A stretch of DNA of 64,000 bases, taken from positions 311,220 through 375,219 of the forward strand of contig NZ_PENZ01000045.1 of the NCBI RefSeq assembly GCF_003144395.1, in the 5' to 3' direction. This DNA comes from Proteus faecis. Its GTDB lineage: Bacteria; Pseudomonadota; Gammaproteobacteria; Enterobacterales; Enterobacteriaceae. The notes under the pieces were generated by a model, which saw only the letters and a list, made by a program, of their open reading frames with translations, searched no databases and had not been told where the DNA came from. Shown in pieces: positions 8,355 through 17,473 of this stretch (position 1 is the first letter of the stretch; each line of letters starts with the position of its first letter). The translations under genes were made by a program, and so were the position numbers.

Positions 8355-9821
8355 ATGAAATACTTGCAACTCAAAAAAACACAATTTCGATTAAGCGATA
8401 CACTCTGTTTGCAAATTAATGACTTAACGATTAATGAAGGTGACAGTTGGGCATTTGTGGGCAGTAATGGCAGTGGTAAAACAGCATTATCAAATGCACT
8501 ATGCCAAGAAGGTCTTTTGCTATCAGGTGAGTTTATCAATACATTTTCTCATCCAATTAGTCTCTCTTTTGAAAAATTACAAAAAATGATTGAAGAAGAG
8601 TGGCGTCGCAATAACACAGATTTACTCAGTGAAGGTGAAGAAGATACTGGCTTGACCGTGGCTCAAGTTATTCAAATGCAGGTAAAAGATGATGACCGAT
8701 GTTTTTTATTAGCCAAACAATTTGGTGTTGAATATTTGCTATCAAGACGGTTTAAATATCTATCCACAGGTGAATCTCGGAAAATATTACTTATCCAGCT
8801 TTTAATGAATAAACCTGATCTATTAATCTTAGATGAACCTTTTGATGGCCTAGATATTGATTCTCGTCGCGCACTAAATGAACTACTCACTCTATTACAT
8901 CAACAAAATCTGACTATCATCCTAATTTTAAATCGTTTTAATGATATTCCTGATTTTATTCAGTATGCAGGTCTACTGATTAACTGCGAATTGGTCGCCA
9001 ACGGTAAAAAAGAACAGATTTTATCTGATTCGGTAATAGGGCAATTATCTCACAGTGAAACCCTTGAAAATCTCACACTGCCAGAACAAGATCCATCTAA
9101 TGCTATTCCTCAATTACCACTAACGCTTTCCCCTATCATGCTAAAAGATGGAGTAGTGAGCTATAACGACAAACCTGTGCTTCATCATTTAACTTGGGAA
9201 GTCAAACCTCACCAACATTGGCAAATCTTAGGTCCTAATGGCGCAGGAAAATCGACATTATTAAGCTTAATTACTGGCGATCACCCTCAAGGCTATAGTA
9301 ATGACTTAACATTATTTGGCCGTAAAAGAGGAAGTGGCGAAACGATATGGGAAATTAAACGCCATATCGGTTATGTCAGTAATGCCTTACACCAAAGCTA
9401 TCGCGTCTCTTCAAGTGTAAAAAATGTCATTATTTCAGGTTTTCATGACTCAATTGGTATTTATCAGGCTATTACAGATAAACAGCTTAAACTCGCTGAT
9501 GAATGGTTAACATTGATTGGTTTAACAAACCATGCCAATAGTCCATTTCATGCTTTATCATGGGGACAACAACGCTTAGTGCTAATTGTTAGAGCGTTGG
9601 TTAAGCACCCTACTTTGCTTATTCTTGATGAACCACTGCAAGGATTAGACACAACGAATCGACTCTTAGTGCAGCGTTTTATTGACATCATGATAAGTCA
9701 TAGTAATACACAGCTTCTCTTTGTGAGTCACCATCAAGAAGACGCACCATTATGTATTACTCATCGATTGACTTTTATTAAAGACGGCGAAATTTATCGT
9801 TATCAGCAAGAAATTTGTTAA
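8355..9821 (+). CDS. modF: ABC ATPase ModF, molybdate-associated
   Basis: Two ABC ATPase domains sit in tandem in 488 residues, against 490 in E. coli ModF, and identity is high throughout. Domain 1 (about residues 1-235) has Walker A GSNGSGKT, signature LSTGESRK and Walker B LLILDEPFDGLD. Domain 2 (about 260-488) has Walker A GPNGAGKS, signature LSWGQQR, Walker B LLILDEPLQGLD and switch histidine SHHQED. No membrane domain is encoded nearby. In E. coli modF is the second gene of the modEF operon and its role is not clearly established. Here it is separated from modE by about 7.9 kb and must be transcribed independently. Confidence 0.95.
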   Translation: MKYLQLKKTQFRLSDTLCLQINDLTINEGDSWAFVGSNGSGKTALSNALCQEGLLLSGEFINTFSHPISLSFEKLQKMIEEEWRRNNTDLLSEGEEDTGLTVAQVIQMQVKDDDRCFLLAKQFGVEYLLSRRFKYLSTGESRKILLIQLLMNKPDLLILDEPFDGLDIDSRRALNELLTLLHQQNLTIILILNRFNDIPDFIQYAGLLINCELVANGKKEQILSDSVIGQLSHSETLENLTLPEQDPSNAIPQLPLTLSPIMLKDGVVSYNDKPVLHHLTWEVKPHQHWQILGPNGAGKSTLLSLITGDHPQGYSNDLTLFGRKRGSGETIWEIKRHIGYVSNALHQSYRVSSSVKNVIISGFHDSIGIYQAITDKQLKLADEWLTLIGLTNHANSPFHALSWGQQRLVLIVRALVKHPTLLILDEPLQGLDTTNRLLVQRFIDIMISHSNTQLLFVSHHQEDAPLCITHRLTFIKDGEIYRYQQEIC

Positions 9822-10125
9822 ATATGGTTTTTTACTGTCATAATTAGGGCAATGATTTTAGAAATTAACGCTAAACTTAGGCCTGAATTTTTATTTAAAT
9901 CGACAATTTTTTGCTTATTATTTGAACAATAATAAATAAAAAATGTGTCGCTTTTATAGACGTTATTTTCGTCTATTTTTCATACAAAACGGATATTTTG
10001 TTTTTTTACGCCGATCCCGCTAGATTAATAGCTTGAACGATTAAGCAAAAGGTGTGATAACTGTGCAATAATTCATCGAACAAACGACATTTTTGACTTA
10101 ATCCCTCTTGTTTTGTCACTTATGT

Positions 10126-10154
10126 TTGGCGTTCTTGTCGATGATCCATATAAT
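10126..10154 (+). promoter_or_regulatory. Candidate gpmA promoter
   Basis: TTGGCG (10126-10131), a 17-base spacer and a perfect TATAAT (10149-10154) lie 57 bases before the gpmA start. The modF-gpmA gap (9822-10210) otherwise shows only AT-rich sequence and no open frame of note. Confidence 0.7.
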
Positions 10155-10210
10155 GATTGAAGTGCTAATTTTAAACTTATATTAAGAAAGTAATTATAGG
10201 AGTCTAAACT

Positions 10211-10963
10211 ATGGCAGTAACTAAGCTTGTGCTAGTTCGACACGGTGAAAGTGTATGGAACAAAGAAAACCGTTTTACAGGCTGGACTGACGTTGAGTTG
10301 TCCGAAAAAGGCCGTAATGAAGCGCAAGAAGCAGGTAAACTGCTGAAAGCTGAAGGTTTTGTTTTTGACTATGCATATACTTCTGTTCTGAAACGCGCAA
10401 TTCACACCCTGTGGAACATTCTTGATCAAGTTGATCAACAATGGCTGCCAGTTGAAAAAAGCTGGAAATTAAACGAACGTCATTACGGTGCTCTGCAAGG
10501 CTTAAACAAAGCTGAAACTGCTGAAAAATACGGTGACGAGCAAGTTAAACAATGGCGTCGTGGTTTTGCGATCACACCACCAGAATTAACTAAAGATGAT
10601 GAGCGTTTCCCAGGTAAAGATCCTCGTTATGCTTCTTTAACTGAGGCAGAACTGCCATTAACTGAAAGCCTAGCACTGACTATCGACCGTGTAACACCAT
10701 ACTGGGAAGAAGTGATTAAACCACGTGTTGCTTCTGGTGAGAAAGTTATTATCGCCGCTCACGGTAACTCACTGCGTGCTCTGGTTAAATACCTAGACAA
10801 CATGAGCGAAGATGAAATTCTTGAGCTGAACATCCCAACAGCTGTACCTTTAGTTTACGAATTTGATGAAAACATGAAACCAATCAAACGTTACTACTTA
10901 GGTAATGCTGACGAAATCGCAGCAAAAGCAGCCGCTGTTGCTAACCAAGGTAAAGCAAAATAA
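10211..10963 (+). CDS. gpmA: 2,3-bisphosphoglycerate-dependent phosphoglycerate mutase
   Basis: GpmA interconverts 3- and 2-phosphoglycerate in glycolysis and gluconeogenesis in the cytosol. Its 250 residues match the family length. The catalytic [10 protein letters not shown] motif (phosphohistidine near residue 11) and the second histidine in [12 protein letters not shown] are present, with [11 protein letters not shown] in between. The ATG follows an AGGAG site. The gene uses better codons (frequent CTG, GGT, CGT) than the neighbouring regulators, as expected for a highly expressed enzyme. It is monocistronic, with its own promoter and a terminator shared with the converging aroG. Confidence 0.98.
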   Translation: MAVTKLVLVRHGESVWNKENRFTGWTDVELSEKGRNEAQEAGKLLKAEGFVFDYAYTSVLKRAIHTLWNILDQVDQQWLPVEKSWKLNERHYGALQGLNKAETAEKYGDEQVKQWRRGFAITPPELTKDDERFPGKDPRYASLTEAELPLTESLALTIDRVTPYWEEVIKPRVASGEKVIIAAHGNSLRALVKYLDNMSEDEILELNIPTAVPLVYEFDENMKPIKRYYLGNADEIAAKAAAVANQGKAK

Positions 10964-10988
10964 TTTTACTTTTATTTTGAGTTACATA

Positions 10989-11019
10989 AAAAAATGCCAC
11001 GTAAAAGTGGCATTTTTTA
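10989..11019. terminator. Bidirectional terminator between gpmA and aroG
   Basis: The AAAAATGCCAC / GTGGCATTTTT inverted repeat has a short loop, with A and T tracts on both sides, so it serves both converging genes. Confidence 0.88.
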
Positions 11020-11036
11020 TACTCTAAATTTAACTA

Positions 11037-12095
11037 TTACGCTTTACTACGACGAGTTATAACCGCATCTGCTAATTGACGCAACAGCGTTTCAGTATCA
11101 TCCCAACCAATACAAGCATCAGTGATACTCTTACCGTAAACCAAAGGCTCACCGCTTTCTAATGACTGACTACCTTCCACTAAATGGCTTTCAATCATCA
11201 CACCGATTAATGCTTTTTCACCTGAGCTAATTTGTTGGCAAATATCAGCACCAACTTCCATTTGTTTCTCAAATTTCTTGCAACTATTAGCGTGACTAAA
11301 ATCTACCATGACATTTTGTGGTAAACCGGCTTTTTTAAGCCCTTCTTTTACCACTGCGACATGTTCAGCGCTGTAATTTGGCTCTTTGCCACCACGCAAA
11401 ATAATATGACAATCCTTATTTCCCGCTGTGCGCACTATCGCAGAGTGTCCCCATTTAGTCACTGAAAGAAAGCAGTGTGGCGATCCTGCAGCATTGATTG
11501 CATCAATAGCTACTTTAATGGTGCCGTCTGTACCATTTTTAAAACCAACAGGACAAGATAAACCCGATGAAAGCTCACGGTGTACTTGAGATTCTGTGGT
11601 ACGAGCACCAATAGCCCCCCAACTCATTAAATCAGCAACATATTGAGGCGTTATCATATCTAAAAACTCGCCAGCAGTTGGCAAGCCACTATCATTAATT
11701 GTTAATAAAAGATTACGAGCAATACGTAAACCTTCATTAATATCAAAAGTATGATCCATATGAGGATCGTTAATTAGGCCTTTCCAACCTACAGTAGTAC
11801 GAGGTTTTTCAAAATAAACACGCATGACAATTTCGAGTTTATCTTTCAGCTCTTCTCTAATAAGGCTTAAACGTTGTGCATACTCCAGCGCAGCTTTCGG
11901 ATCATGAATGGAGCACGGTCCAATTACCACTAATAGACGATCATCTTTTCCAGCGAGGATTTGATGAATAGCTTCACGGGCATGACGAACTGTAAAAGCC
12001 GCATTATCAGTTGCTGGAAACTTTTCCAATAAAGCAACTGGCGGTAAGAGTTCATTAATTTGTGTTATTTTAAGGTCATCATTTTGATAATTCAT
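11037..12095 (-). CDS. aroG: 3-deoxy-D-arabino-heptulosonate-7-phosphate synthase, phenylalanine-sensitive type
   Basis: AroG condenses phosphoenolpyruvate and erythrose 4-phosphate, the first step of aromatic amino-acid synthesis. It has 352 residues against 350 in E. coli AroG. It shares the start MNYQNDDL, GPCSIHDP, the FEKPRTTVGWKGLINDPHMD block, GARTTESQ, FKNGTDGT and DFSHAN. The sequence is closer to AroG than to the AroF or AroH isozymes as I recall them, so feedback by phenylalanine is expected. It is transcribed alone toward gpmA. I did not see a convincing TyrR box upstream. Confidence 0.96.
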   Translation of the reverse strand: MNYQNDDLKITQINELLPPVALLEKFPATDNAAFTVRHAREAIHQILAGKDDRLLVVIGPCSIHDPKAALEYAQRLSLIREELKDKLEIVMRVYFEKPRTTVGWKGLINDPHMDHTFDINEGLRIARNLLLTINDSGLPTAGEFLDMITPQYVADLMSWGAIGARTTESQVHRELSSGLSCPVGFKNGTDGTIKVAIDAINAAGSPHCFLSVTKWGHSAIVRTAGNKDCHIILRGGKEPNYSAEHVAVVKEGLKKAGLPQNVMVDFSHANSCKKFEKQMEVGADICQQISSGEKALIGVMIESHLVEGSQSLESGEPLVYGKSITDACIGWDDTETLLRQLADAVITRRSKA

Positions 12096-12302
12096 TCCCG
12101 TGTATCCACTCTATGTTATCTAGTCAATGTTATTATTGCTTTTCCAATCTAACCATTCATTTTCTATCTGTAAACACCCTTTCAACCTAAAGCGCCTACG
12201 GTCATCTCTCTAAAAATTTCAATATAAAGGGAAATAGCGCACTTAAGCAAAATAATGATTCGAAATTGCGTTAGGAATAAGAATAAAAACGATGAGTATT
12301 AA

Positions 12303-12337
12303 GGCTGGAGAGAAAGATAACTCTGCCAGCCTTTTTT
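12303..12337 (+). terminator. Terminator-like hairpin with its T-tract on the plus strand, beside the pnuC stop
   Basis: The arms AAGGCTGG + AGAG and CTCT + CCAGCCTT form a 12-bp stem with one bulged G, followed by a T6 tract on the plus strand. The only adjacent gene, pnuC, is on the minus strand and ends two bases away. The hairpin can serve pnuC in reverse, but its T-tract faces a plus-strand transcript that no annotated gene supplies. Confidence 0.65.
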
Positions 12338-12338
12338 A

Positions 12339-13067
12339 TTAGGAGAGATAATTATTTCTGCTAGAGTGTTTTGCTGCTTTGATCCACAAACGAGAACCAT
12401 TAATAGCGATAGCCAGTAAAATAATATATTCAACAGACATTGCATAAACACCTTGTTTGTAGAATATAACAATACTAATCACATTAATAACAGACCAAAT
12501 AAGCCAGTTTTCAACTAATTTCCGTGTCATTAAGATCATCGCGACAATAGAAAGAACCGTCATTGTCGAGTCCCAGAATGGGTAAGCATCAGGTTCAAGA
12601 ACTGGTGTAGCTAAATTTGCACCAAAGACATTTAATATATCAACAGCAACAACAGCTAAATAACCAAATACCATATCAATATTGAAAGTAAGAGCTACAA
12701 TAGCCGCTATCGAAACAACGATTAAAAAAAGACGATGGCTTGATTTTAACCAACGTATTTTCAATTCAGCCTGCTCAAAATCATTCACTCTGCTCCATGC
12801 ATACCATCCATAAATATTGGCGGCAAAGAAGAAAATTTGAAGTAATAAGCTTGCATACAGCTGAATTTGAAAAAATATAATGGCAAATAAAGTGACATTA
12901 ATCAGTCCAAACAAATAGTTAATAATTTTTTCCTGACTGGCAAGCCAAATACACAATAGTCCTGCGATGGTGCCAACTGCTTCAATCCATGAAAGTGGAT
13001 ATCCACCTTCTCCGAGTGGAATATTGACTAAAATATTATTGATACTAAACCAATTCATCACATCCAT
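12339..13067 (-). CDS. pnuC: Nicotinamide riboside (mononucleotide) transporter PnuC
   Basis: This inner-membrane transporter imports nicotinamide riboside for NAD salvage. It has 242 residues (E. coli 239) and about seven to eight hydrophobic segments. Family motifs are LSWIEAVGTIAGLLCIWLASQEK, FGLINVTLFAIIFFQIQLYASLLLQ, NIYGWYAWSR, PFWDSTMTVLSIVAMILMTRKLVENW and GVYAMSVEYIILL, near-identical to E. coli. In E. coli it lies behind nadA. Here nadA is absent and an ANT(6)-type gene occupies the upstream side on the opposite strand. A NadR-type palindrome lies about 160 bases upstream. Reliance on salvage fits the nicotinic acid requirement known for Proteus. Confidence 0.95.
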   Translation of the reverse strand: MDVMNWFSINNILVNIPLGEGGYPLSWIEAVGTIAGLLCIWLASQEKIINYLFGLINVTLFAIIFFQIQLYASLLLQIFFFAANIYGWYAWSRVNDFEQAELKIRWLKSSHRLFLIVVSIAAIVALTFNIDMVFGYLAVVAVDILNVFGANLATPVLEPDAYPFWDSTMTVLSIVAMILMTRKLVENWLIWSVINVISIVIFYKQGVYAMSVEYIILLAIAINGSRLWIKAAKHSSRNNYLS

Positions 13068-13227
13068 TTTTACAACCCCGACTTAATCATAGAAAAAACA
13101 AAGAAAATATGGGTTATTGCGACATCTTTGCAAAGTAGTAAAGATATATTATAAATTCATATTTATAATGGTACTTAGTTTTCAATATTAAACATTATGT
13201 TTCTGATTTATAAAAATAACAAACAAA

Positions 13228-13245
13228 TGTTTTATATATTAAACA
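13228..13245. promoter_or_regulatory. Candidate NadR operator
   Basis: TGTTTT-N6-TAAACA matches the NadR box TGTTTA-N6-TAAACA at 11 of 12 fixed positions. It lies in the divergent region between pnuC and the ANT(6)-type gene. The region is very AT-rich, so a chance match is possible. Confidence 0.5.
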
Positions 13246-13320
13246 AATTATTCTAATTCTACTTTTTAAACAATAAAAACGACAAATAACTTTATTATAT
13301 TTTACTTATTAGAGAGAAAT

Positions 13321-14205
13321 ATGGAGCCAACAACACGTTTAATCGATCGTATGCTATCTTTTGCCCTCCTTGATCCAAGAATTGAAGCCGTAGTGCTAAC
13401 GGGATCATTAGGACGTAATAAAAAGATAGACAGTTATTCTGATATTGATATAGAGCTTATCGGTTATGGTGCGACTGAACTCGCAAAAAACCAACATTGG
13501 TTATCACAATTTGGTGATAGCTTAGTTAACTTACAATTAGAGTGTGAAGATCCTAGAGGTAAACTTTGGCCTATTTATTTACATATTTTAGCTCAAGGTC
13601 GCAAAATGGACATTATGATGGCAGAGCCTGAGCGTGTTTTTAACATGAAAACTGAAGGACTTAGCCCAGTTTACCAACGTGGATATCAAATATTACTCGA
13701 TAAAACAGGTTTATGTGACGGGCTTCCTGAAATTAGCACTATAACGCCTCCTACGCTTTCAAAAGAGCAGGCGTATAACAATGCTCAAGAATTCTGGTTT
13801 GAGGCGACACAAGTCGCTGTAGCCATTCTGCGCCATGAATTTTGGTCCGCCAATTATCGTATAAATGATATGCGTGAATGGCTGATAACATTACTTGAGC
13901 AACTAGCCTTACAAACATCAACACAAGATGTGTGGTATCAAGGTAGAAATCTGAAAGAGTGGCTACCTAAGTTTTATTCATTGCGTTCATTAGAAAGCAC
14001 CTTGGCAATGAGTACACCTTATGAATCAGCCGCGGCCCTTTCTGCCATGATGGCATTTTTCTTTGATGCTTCAAAACGGTTAAACCATCCTATCGATACA
14101 GCCATTAAAACCCAAGAACTTGTCAGTAATTGGTTAATTGATAATGAATTTTTGACTGAAAATGAATACACCCAAATCACGTCATCTATTATTTGCCATT
14201 ACTGA
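13321..14205 (+). CDS. Aminoglycoside 6-adenylyltransferase family protein (ANT(6)/AadK-like)
   Basis: The 294 residues match the length of streptomycin adenylyltransferases (AadK/AadE family, about 284-302). The nucleotidyltransferase core is visible: VLTGSLGRN (about residues 26-34), the metal-binding SDIDIE (about 39-45) and KMDIMM (about 97-102). After the core come NAQEFWFEATQVAVAILRHE and MREWLITLLEQ, which align with the same positions of B. subtilis AadK as I recall it. Members transfer AMP from ATP to streptomycin; activity of this copy is unproven. It is a single gene with a weak GAGAG site just before the ATG, placed where E. coli has nadA and next to tRNA-Lys. Confidence 0.78.
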   Translation: MEPTTRLIDRMLSFALLDPRIEAVVLTGSLGRNKKIDSYSDIDIELIGYGATELAKNQHWLSQFGDSLVNLQLECEDPRGKLWPIYLHILAQGRKMDIMMAEPERVFNMKTEGLSPVYQRGYQILLDKTGLCDGLPEISTITPPTLSKEQAYNNAQEFWFEATQVAVAILRHEFWSANYRINDMREWLITLLEQLALQTSTQDVWYQGRNLKEWLPKFYSLRSLESTLAMSTPYESAAALSAMMAFFFDASKRLNHPIDTAIKTQELVSNWLIDNEFLTENEYTQITSSIICHY

Positions 14206-14378
14206 CTTAAATATCATTTTTAATCAAAGCGAGATAGTTTTTTCAATTTTGAGAAAACTGTCTTAGTTACTGAGCTAAATAGCTAGATGATGTTATTTAT
14301 CAAAAGAAAATGAAGGGAAAATAATTAATAATCTGGTTGGCTATCAAAACGGTAATGAAAACAAGGAAGGATTTGAAA

Positions 14379-14454
14379 TGGTGGGTCGTGGGCGATTCGA
14401 ACGCCCGACCAATTGATTAAAAGTCAACTGCTCTACCGACTGAGCTAACGACCC
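14379..14454 (-). tRNA. tRNA-Lys (UUU), copy 2
   Basis: Read on the minus strand this is a complete cloverleaf. The acceptor stem is GGGTCGT/ACGACCC, the D-arm is AGCTCAGTCGGTAGAGC, the anticodon loop CTTTTAA carries TTT, and the T-loop is TTCGAAT. The encoded CCA is at 14379-14381. Matching E. coli tRNA-Lys genes cluster at the same place downstream of cpoB. Confidence 0.97.
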
Positions 14455-14485
14455 ATTTCAATAAAAACGGATTGGTATTCGAAAA

Positions 14486-14561
14486 TGGTGGGTCGTGGGC
14501 GATTCGAACGCCCGACCAATTGATTAAAAGTCAACTGCTCTACCGACTGAGCTAACGACCC
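14486..14561 (-). tRNA. tRNA-Lys (UUU), copy 1
   Basis: This 76-base gene including encoded CCA is identical to the second copy across the tRNA body. The two copies are 31 bases apart and probably share one transcript from the promoter at 14602-14629. The anticodon TTT sits in the CTTTTAA loop. Confidence 0.97.
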
Positions 14562-14601
14562 TTTTTCGAACTCGCCACATTCTCTGTGGCAACGGCGGGT
14601 A

Positions 14602-14629
14602 ATAATACTGATTTAATGTTTTTGTGCAA
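14602..14629 (-). promoter_or_regulatory. Promoter of the tRNA-Lys pair
   Basis: On the minus strand, TTGCAC, a 16-base spacer and TATTAT are followed by a C/G-rich discriminator (ACCCGCC). This is the arrangement typical of stable-RNA promoters under stringent control. Confidence 0.7.
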
Positions 14630-14676
14630 CGTTTTTTTTCAAAAAAACATTCAACCGTTGAAAAAACAATCATTTA

Positions 14677-14709
14677 ACCCCGAAAATGCAACGTTTTACA
14701 TTACGGGGT
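14677..14709 (-). terminator. Hairpin downstream of cpoB
   Basis: ACCCCG and CGGGGT arms, with an inner AATG/CATT pairing, begin seven bases after the cpoB stop on the minus strand. The following sequence has only a delayed T-tract, so termination strength is uncertain. Confidence 0.5.
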
Positions 14710-14715
14710 CAATAA

Positions 14716-15486
14716 TTAGAGTGTTCCTAGCTGCTTTTGCGCTAATTTAGCGCCAGCGCTATTTGGATATTGCTTAATCACTTGTTGGTAAACAGCTTTA
14801 GCATTATCCTTTTGCCCTTTCTCTTGCATAATTAAACCAATTTTATAAAAGGCTTCACTTGCTTTTTGAGATTTTGGATAGTTTTTAACAACAATAGCAA
14901 AGGTGCTTGCAGCCTGATCCTTATTACCTTTTAAGTAATACATCTGACCCAACCAAAATTGTGCATTTGATTGATAGCTAGACTTCGGATAATTATTGAT
15001 AAAGTTGTTTAGTTCAACAATTGCCTTATCGTAATCTTTAGAATTCAATACGATATCAATTGCTGCATTATAATCGGCCTTCTCATCACCTTGCCCTGCA
15101 TTAGTTGCCGCAGAAGGTGTTGAAGAAGCAGTATTATCAGGTTGAGTGGCTTCTGTAGATGTTGAAGAAGCTCCACCACCAAGGCTATCTAATTGTTGAT
15201 AGATGTTACGTTGGCGTTCAACAACTTGATTTAACTGGTATTGATTTTCCTGAATTTGACCACGTAACATATCAATATCACGCTGAGAATCAGCGAGTTG
15301 TTGCTGTAATTGAGTCAAAAGCTGGCTGTGAGCATTTGAAAAACGCTCAAGTTGGGCGAGTCGTTCATCGGTCGAACCTGAACCGATATTACTGATTGGC
15401 GCTTGGGCAATAGCGGCTACAGGAGCCGCTACGCCAACCAGTAACAACAGACTCATCAAGAAAGGTCTGAAGTTACTGTTGTTCAT
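14716..15486 (-). CDS. cpoB: Cell division coordinator CpoB (YbgF)
   Basis: CpoB is a periplasmic protein that links Tol-Pal to peptidoglycan synthesis by PBP1B during constriction in E. coli. The 256 residues run as follows: signal peptide (about 1-28), N-terminal trimerising coiled coil rich in Gln (LTQLQQQLADSQRDIDML..., about 45-100), Ser/Thr/Ala linker, and three TPR units in the last 120 residues (DYDKAIVELNNFINNYPKS, KDQAASTFAIVVKNYPKS, DNAKAVYQQVIKQYPNS). It is the last gene of the tol-pal cluster, nine bases after pal, and tRNA-Lys follows as in E. coli. Confidence 0.95.
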   Translation of the reverse strand: MNNSNFRPFLMSLLLLVGVAAPVAAIAQAPISNIGSGSTDERLAQLERFSNAHSQLLTQLQQQLADSQRDIDMLRGQIQENQYQLNQVVERQRNIYQQLDSLGGGASSTSTEATQPDNTASSTPSAATNAGQGDEKADYNAAIDIVLNSKDYDKAIVELNNFINNYPKSSYQSNAQFWLGQMYYLKGNKDQAASTFAIVVKNYPKSQKASEAFYKIGLIMQEKGQKDNAKAVYQQVIKQYPNSAGAKLAQKQLGTL

Positions 15487-15495
15487 GCCGTTCTC

Positions 15496-15990
15496 TTAGT
15501 AATCCAGTACTGCACGACGGTTTTTCGCATAAGCGGCTTCGTCATGACCCAGTACAGCTGGTTTTTCTTTACCGTAAGAAACGATTGACAGTTGATCAGC
15601 TGATACGCCTTTACCTTGTAGGTACATTTTCACAGCGTTAGCACGACGTTCGCCCAGAGCGATGTTGTATTCTGGAGTACCGCGTTCGTCAGCATGACCT
15701 TCTACAGTGATACGTACTGAAGGATTAGCACGCAGGAATGCAGCGTGTGCATCTAACAGGTTAGCGTAGTCTGAGCTAATGTCATATTTGTCAAAACCGA
15801 AGTAAACGATGTTTTGTTGTTTCAGTTGTTCTAATTGCTGACGTGCTAATTCTTCAGCAGTAGGACCTTGTTCAACAACTGGTACATTGTTTGTATCAGT
15901 TTGATCTTCGTTTTTGTTTGAGCTACATGCTGCAACAGCAACGAGTGGTAATGCTAACATCAACCCTTTAAACACTTTGTTTAATTGCAT
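15496..15990 (-). CDS. pal: Peptidoglycan-associated lipoprotein Pal
   Basis: Pal anchors the outer membrane to peptidoglycan and binds TolB. I start it at the ATG giving MQLNKVFKG, which has AAGGAAC upstream; the frame is open 11 codons further but without support. The product is 164 residues. A lipoprotein signal ends VAVAAC-SSN, so the mature N-terminal Cys is lipidated. The OmpA-like peptidoglycan-binding domain carries [22 protein letters not shown] and ends NRRAVLDY. It lies between tolB and cpoB in the conserved operon and was probably released as a tolB-pal-cpoB sub-operon as well. Confidence 0.97.
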   Translation of the reverse strand: MQLNKVFKGLMLALPLVAVAACSSNKNEDQTDTNNVPVVEQGPTAEELARQQLEQLKQQNIVYFGFDKYDISSDYANLLDAHAAFLRANPSVRITVEGHADERGTPEYNIALGERRANAVKMYLQGKGVSADQLSIVSYGKEKPAVLGHDEAAYAKNRRAVLDY

Positions 15991-16035
15991 CTCTATTTGT
16001 TCCTTTATTTGTTTGCCATACATAATTTTTATGCA

Positions 16036-17331
16036 TCACATAAACGGTGACCAGGCAGGCGATTTAACCTGACCATCAGTCGCCGGAAGACGCGCTTTGA
16101 AACGTCCATCAGTCGATACTAGCTGCAAAATGGTGCCTAAGCCTTGTGTAGAGCTATAAATAACCATTGTGCCGTTAGGCGCGATGCTTGGCGTTTCATC
16201 CAGAAACGTATCTGTTAGATATTGTACGGAATTCGTTTCCAGATCCTGCTTAGCGATATGTTGCCTACCGCTTTCAGAACTCACCATAACTAAGAAACTA
16301 CCATCTGGGCTTACTGCTGGGTTTTGATTTTGTTTACCTTCCCAAGTAATACGCTCTGGTGTTCCACCGTTAATATTAATCTTGTAAATTTGTGGACGTC
16401 CACCTTGATCTGAAGTATAGACTAAGGTTTGTCCATCTGGCATCCAATTTGGCTCGGTATTATTACTTCTGCCATTAGTTACCTGTGTCATATTTCCACT
16501 AGCTAAATCCATAACATACAGATTTAAGCTACCGCTCTTAGAAAGCGCAAATGCCAGTTTAGAGCCATCAGGTGAAAACGAAGGTGCACCATTATGTCTT
16601 GGGAATGATGCAATTTGGCGAATTTCACCTGTTGCTAATGTTTGCACTACTAAAGCAGATTGACCACTTTCAAAGGTCACATATGCAAGTTTAGCACCAT
16701 CTGGCGACCATGCTGGTGACATTAATGGCTGTGATGAACGATAAACACGATCTTGGTTAAATCCATCATAATCTGAAACACGCAATTCATAAGGGTATGC
16801 GCCACCATTTGTCACAACAACATAAGCAATACGTGTACGGAATGCACCACGAATACCAGTTAGTTTTTCAAACACTTCATCACTAGCGGTGTGTGCAGAG
16901 TAACGTAGCCATTTAGATGGAACTTTAAACTCACTTTGAGATAAAACTGCACCTGGTGAGCCTGCAACATCAACTAGCTGATAACTTACTAAATATTGGC
17001 CATCTGCTGATGGTTGCACTCGTCCCACGACAACAGAATCAATGCCTAATGCAGTCCAAAGTGCAGGTTGGACTTCAGAAGCAGTAACGGGTTGTTGAGG
17101 TATACGAGATACATCAATCGGATTGAATTTTCCGCTATTTCGTAAATCAGCCGCAATTATACCAGCAATATCTTCTGGCATTTGACCAGTACCTTCCCAT
17201 TTAAAAGGAACGACACCGATAGGGCGTGCTGTATTCACCCCTTGTGTAATTTCAATTCGAACTTCAGCGTTGGCCAGAGTGGTTACGCATAAAATTAAAA
17301 GCCCGAAAATAACATTTAATGCCTGCTTCAT
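16036..17331 (-). CDS. tolB: Tol-Pal system protein TolB
   Basis: TolB is a periplasmic protein that shuttles between Pal and the TolA-inner membrane complex. It has 431 residues from the second of two adjacent ATGs (MKQAL, as in E. coli), chosen because GGGAG then has five-base spacing. The order is signal peptide (ending ANA, about residue 22), N-terminal alpha/beta domain (about 23-160) and six-bladed beta-propeller. The propeller shows repeated motifs: [56 protein letters not shown]. The 139-base gap to tolA could hold a secondary promoter. Confidence 0.97.
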   Translation of the reverse strand: MKQALNVIFGLLILCVTTLANAEVRIEITQGVNTARPIGVVPFKWEGTGQMPEDIAGIIAADLRNSGKFNPIDVSRIPQQPVTASEVQPALWTALGIDSVVVGRVQPSADGQYLVSYQLVDVAGSPGAVLSQSEFKVPSKWLRYSAHTASDEVFEKLTGIRGAFRTRIAYVVVTNGGAYPYELRVSDYDGFNQDRVYRSSQPLMSPAWSPDGAKLAYVTFESGQSALVVQTLATGEIRQIASFPRHNGAPSFSPDGSKLAFALSKSGSLNLYVMDLASGNMTQVTNGRSNNTEPNWMPDGQTLVYTSDQGGRPQIYKININGGTPERITWEGKQNQNPAVSPDGSFLVMVSSESGRQHIAKQDLETNSVQYLTDTFLDETPSIAPNGTMVIYSSTQGLGTILQLVSTDGRFKARLPATDGQVKSPAWSPFM

Positions 17332-17473
17332 CATGTCTCCCTTTTATTATTGCGGTTATTACGCAATAACGCACAGAATAGTAACAAACGCTTTTCAACA
17401 ACACCATACAACACATCAATAACATTCTAAAATAGCTATAAATTAGTGTATGTTTTCCTACAATCAGACAGTT

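Noticed and set aside
14206-14378. attachment-site remnant beside tRNA-Lys
   Set aside because: The repeated tRNA sequence is two complete tRNA genes. No partial tRNA duplicate lies on the ANT(6) side to mark an att site.
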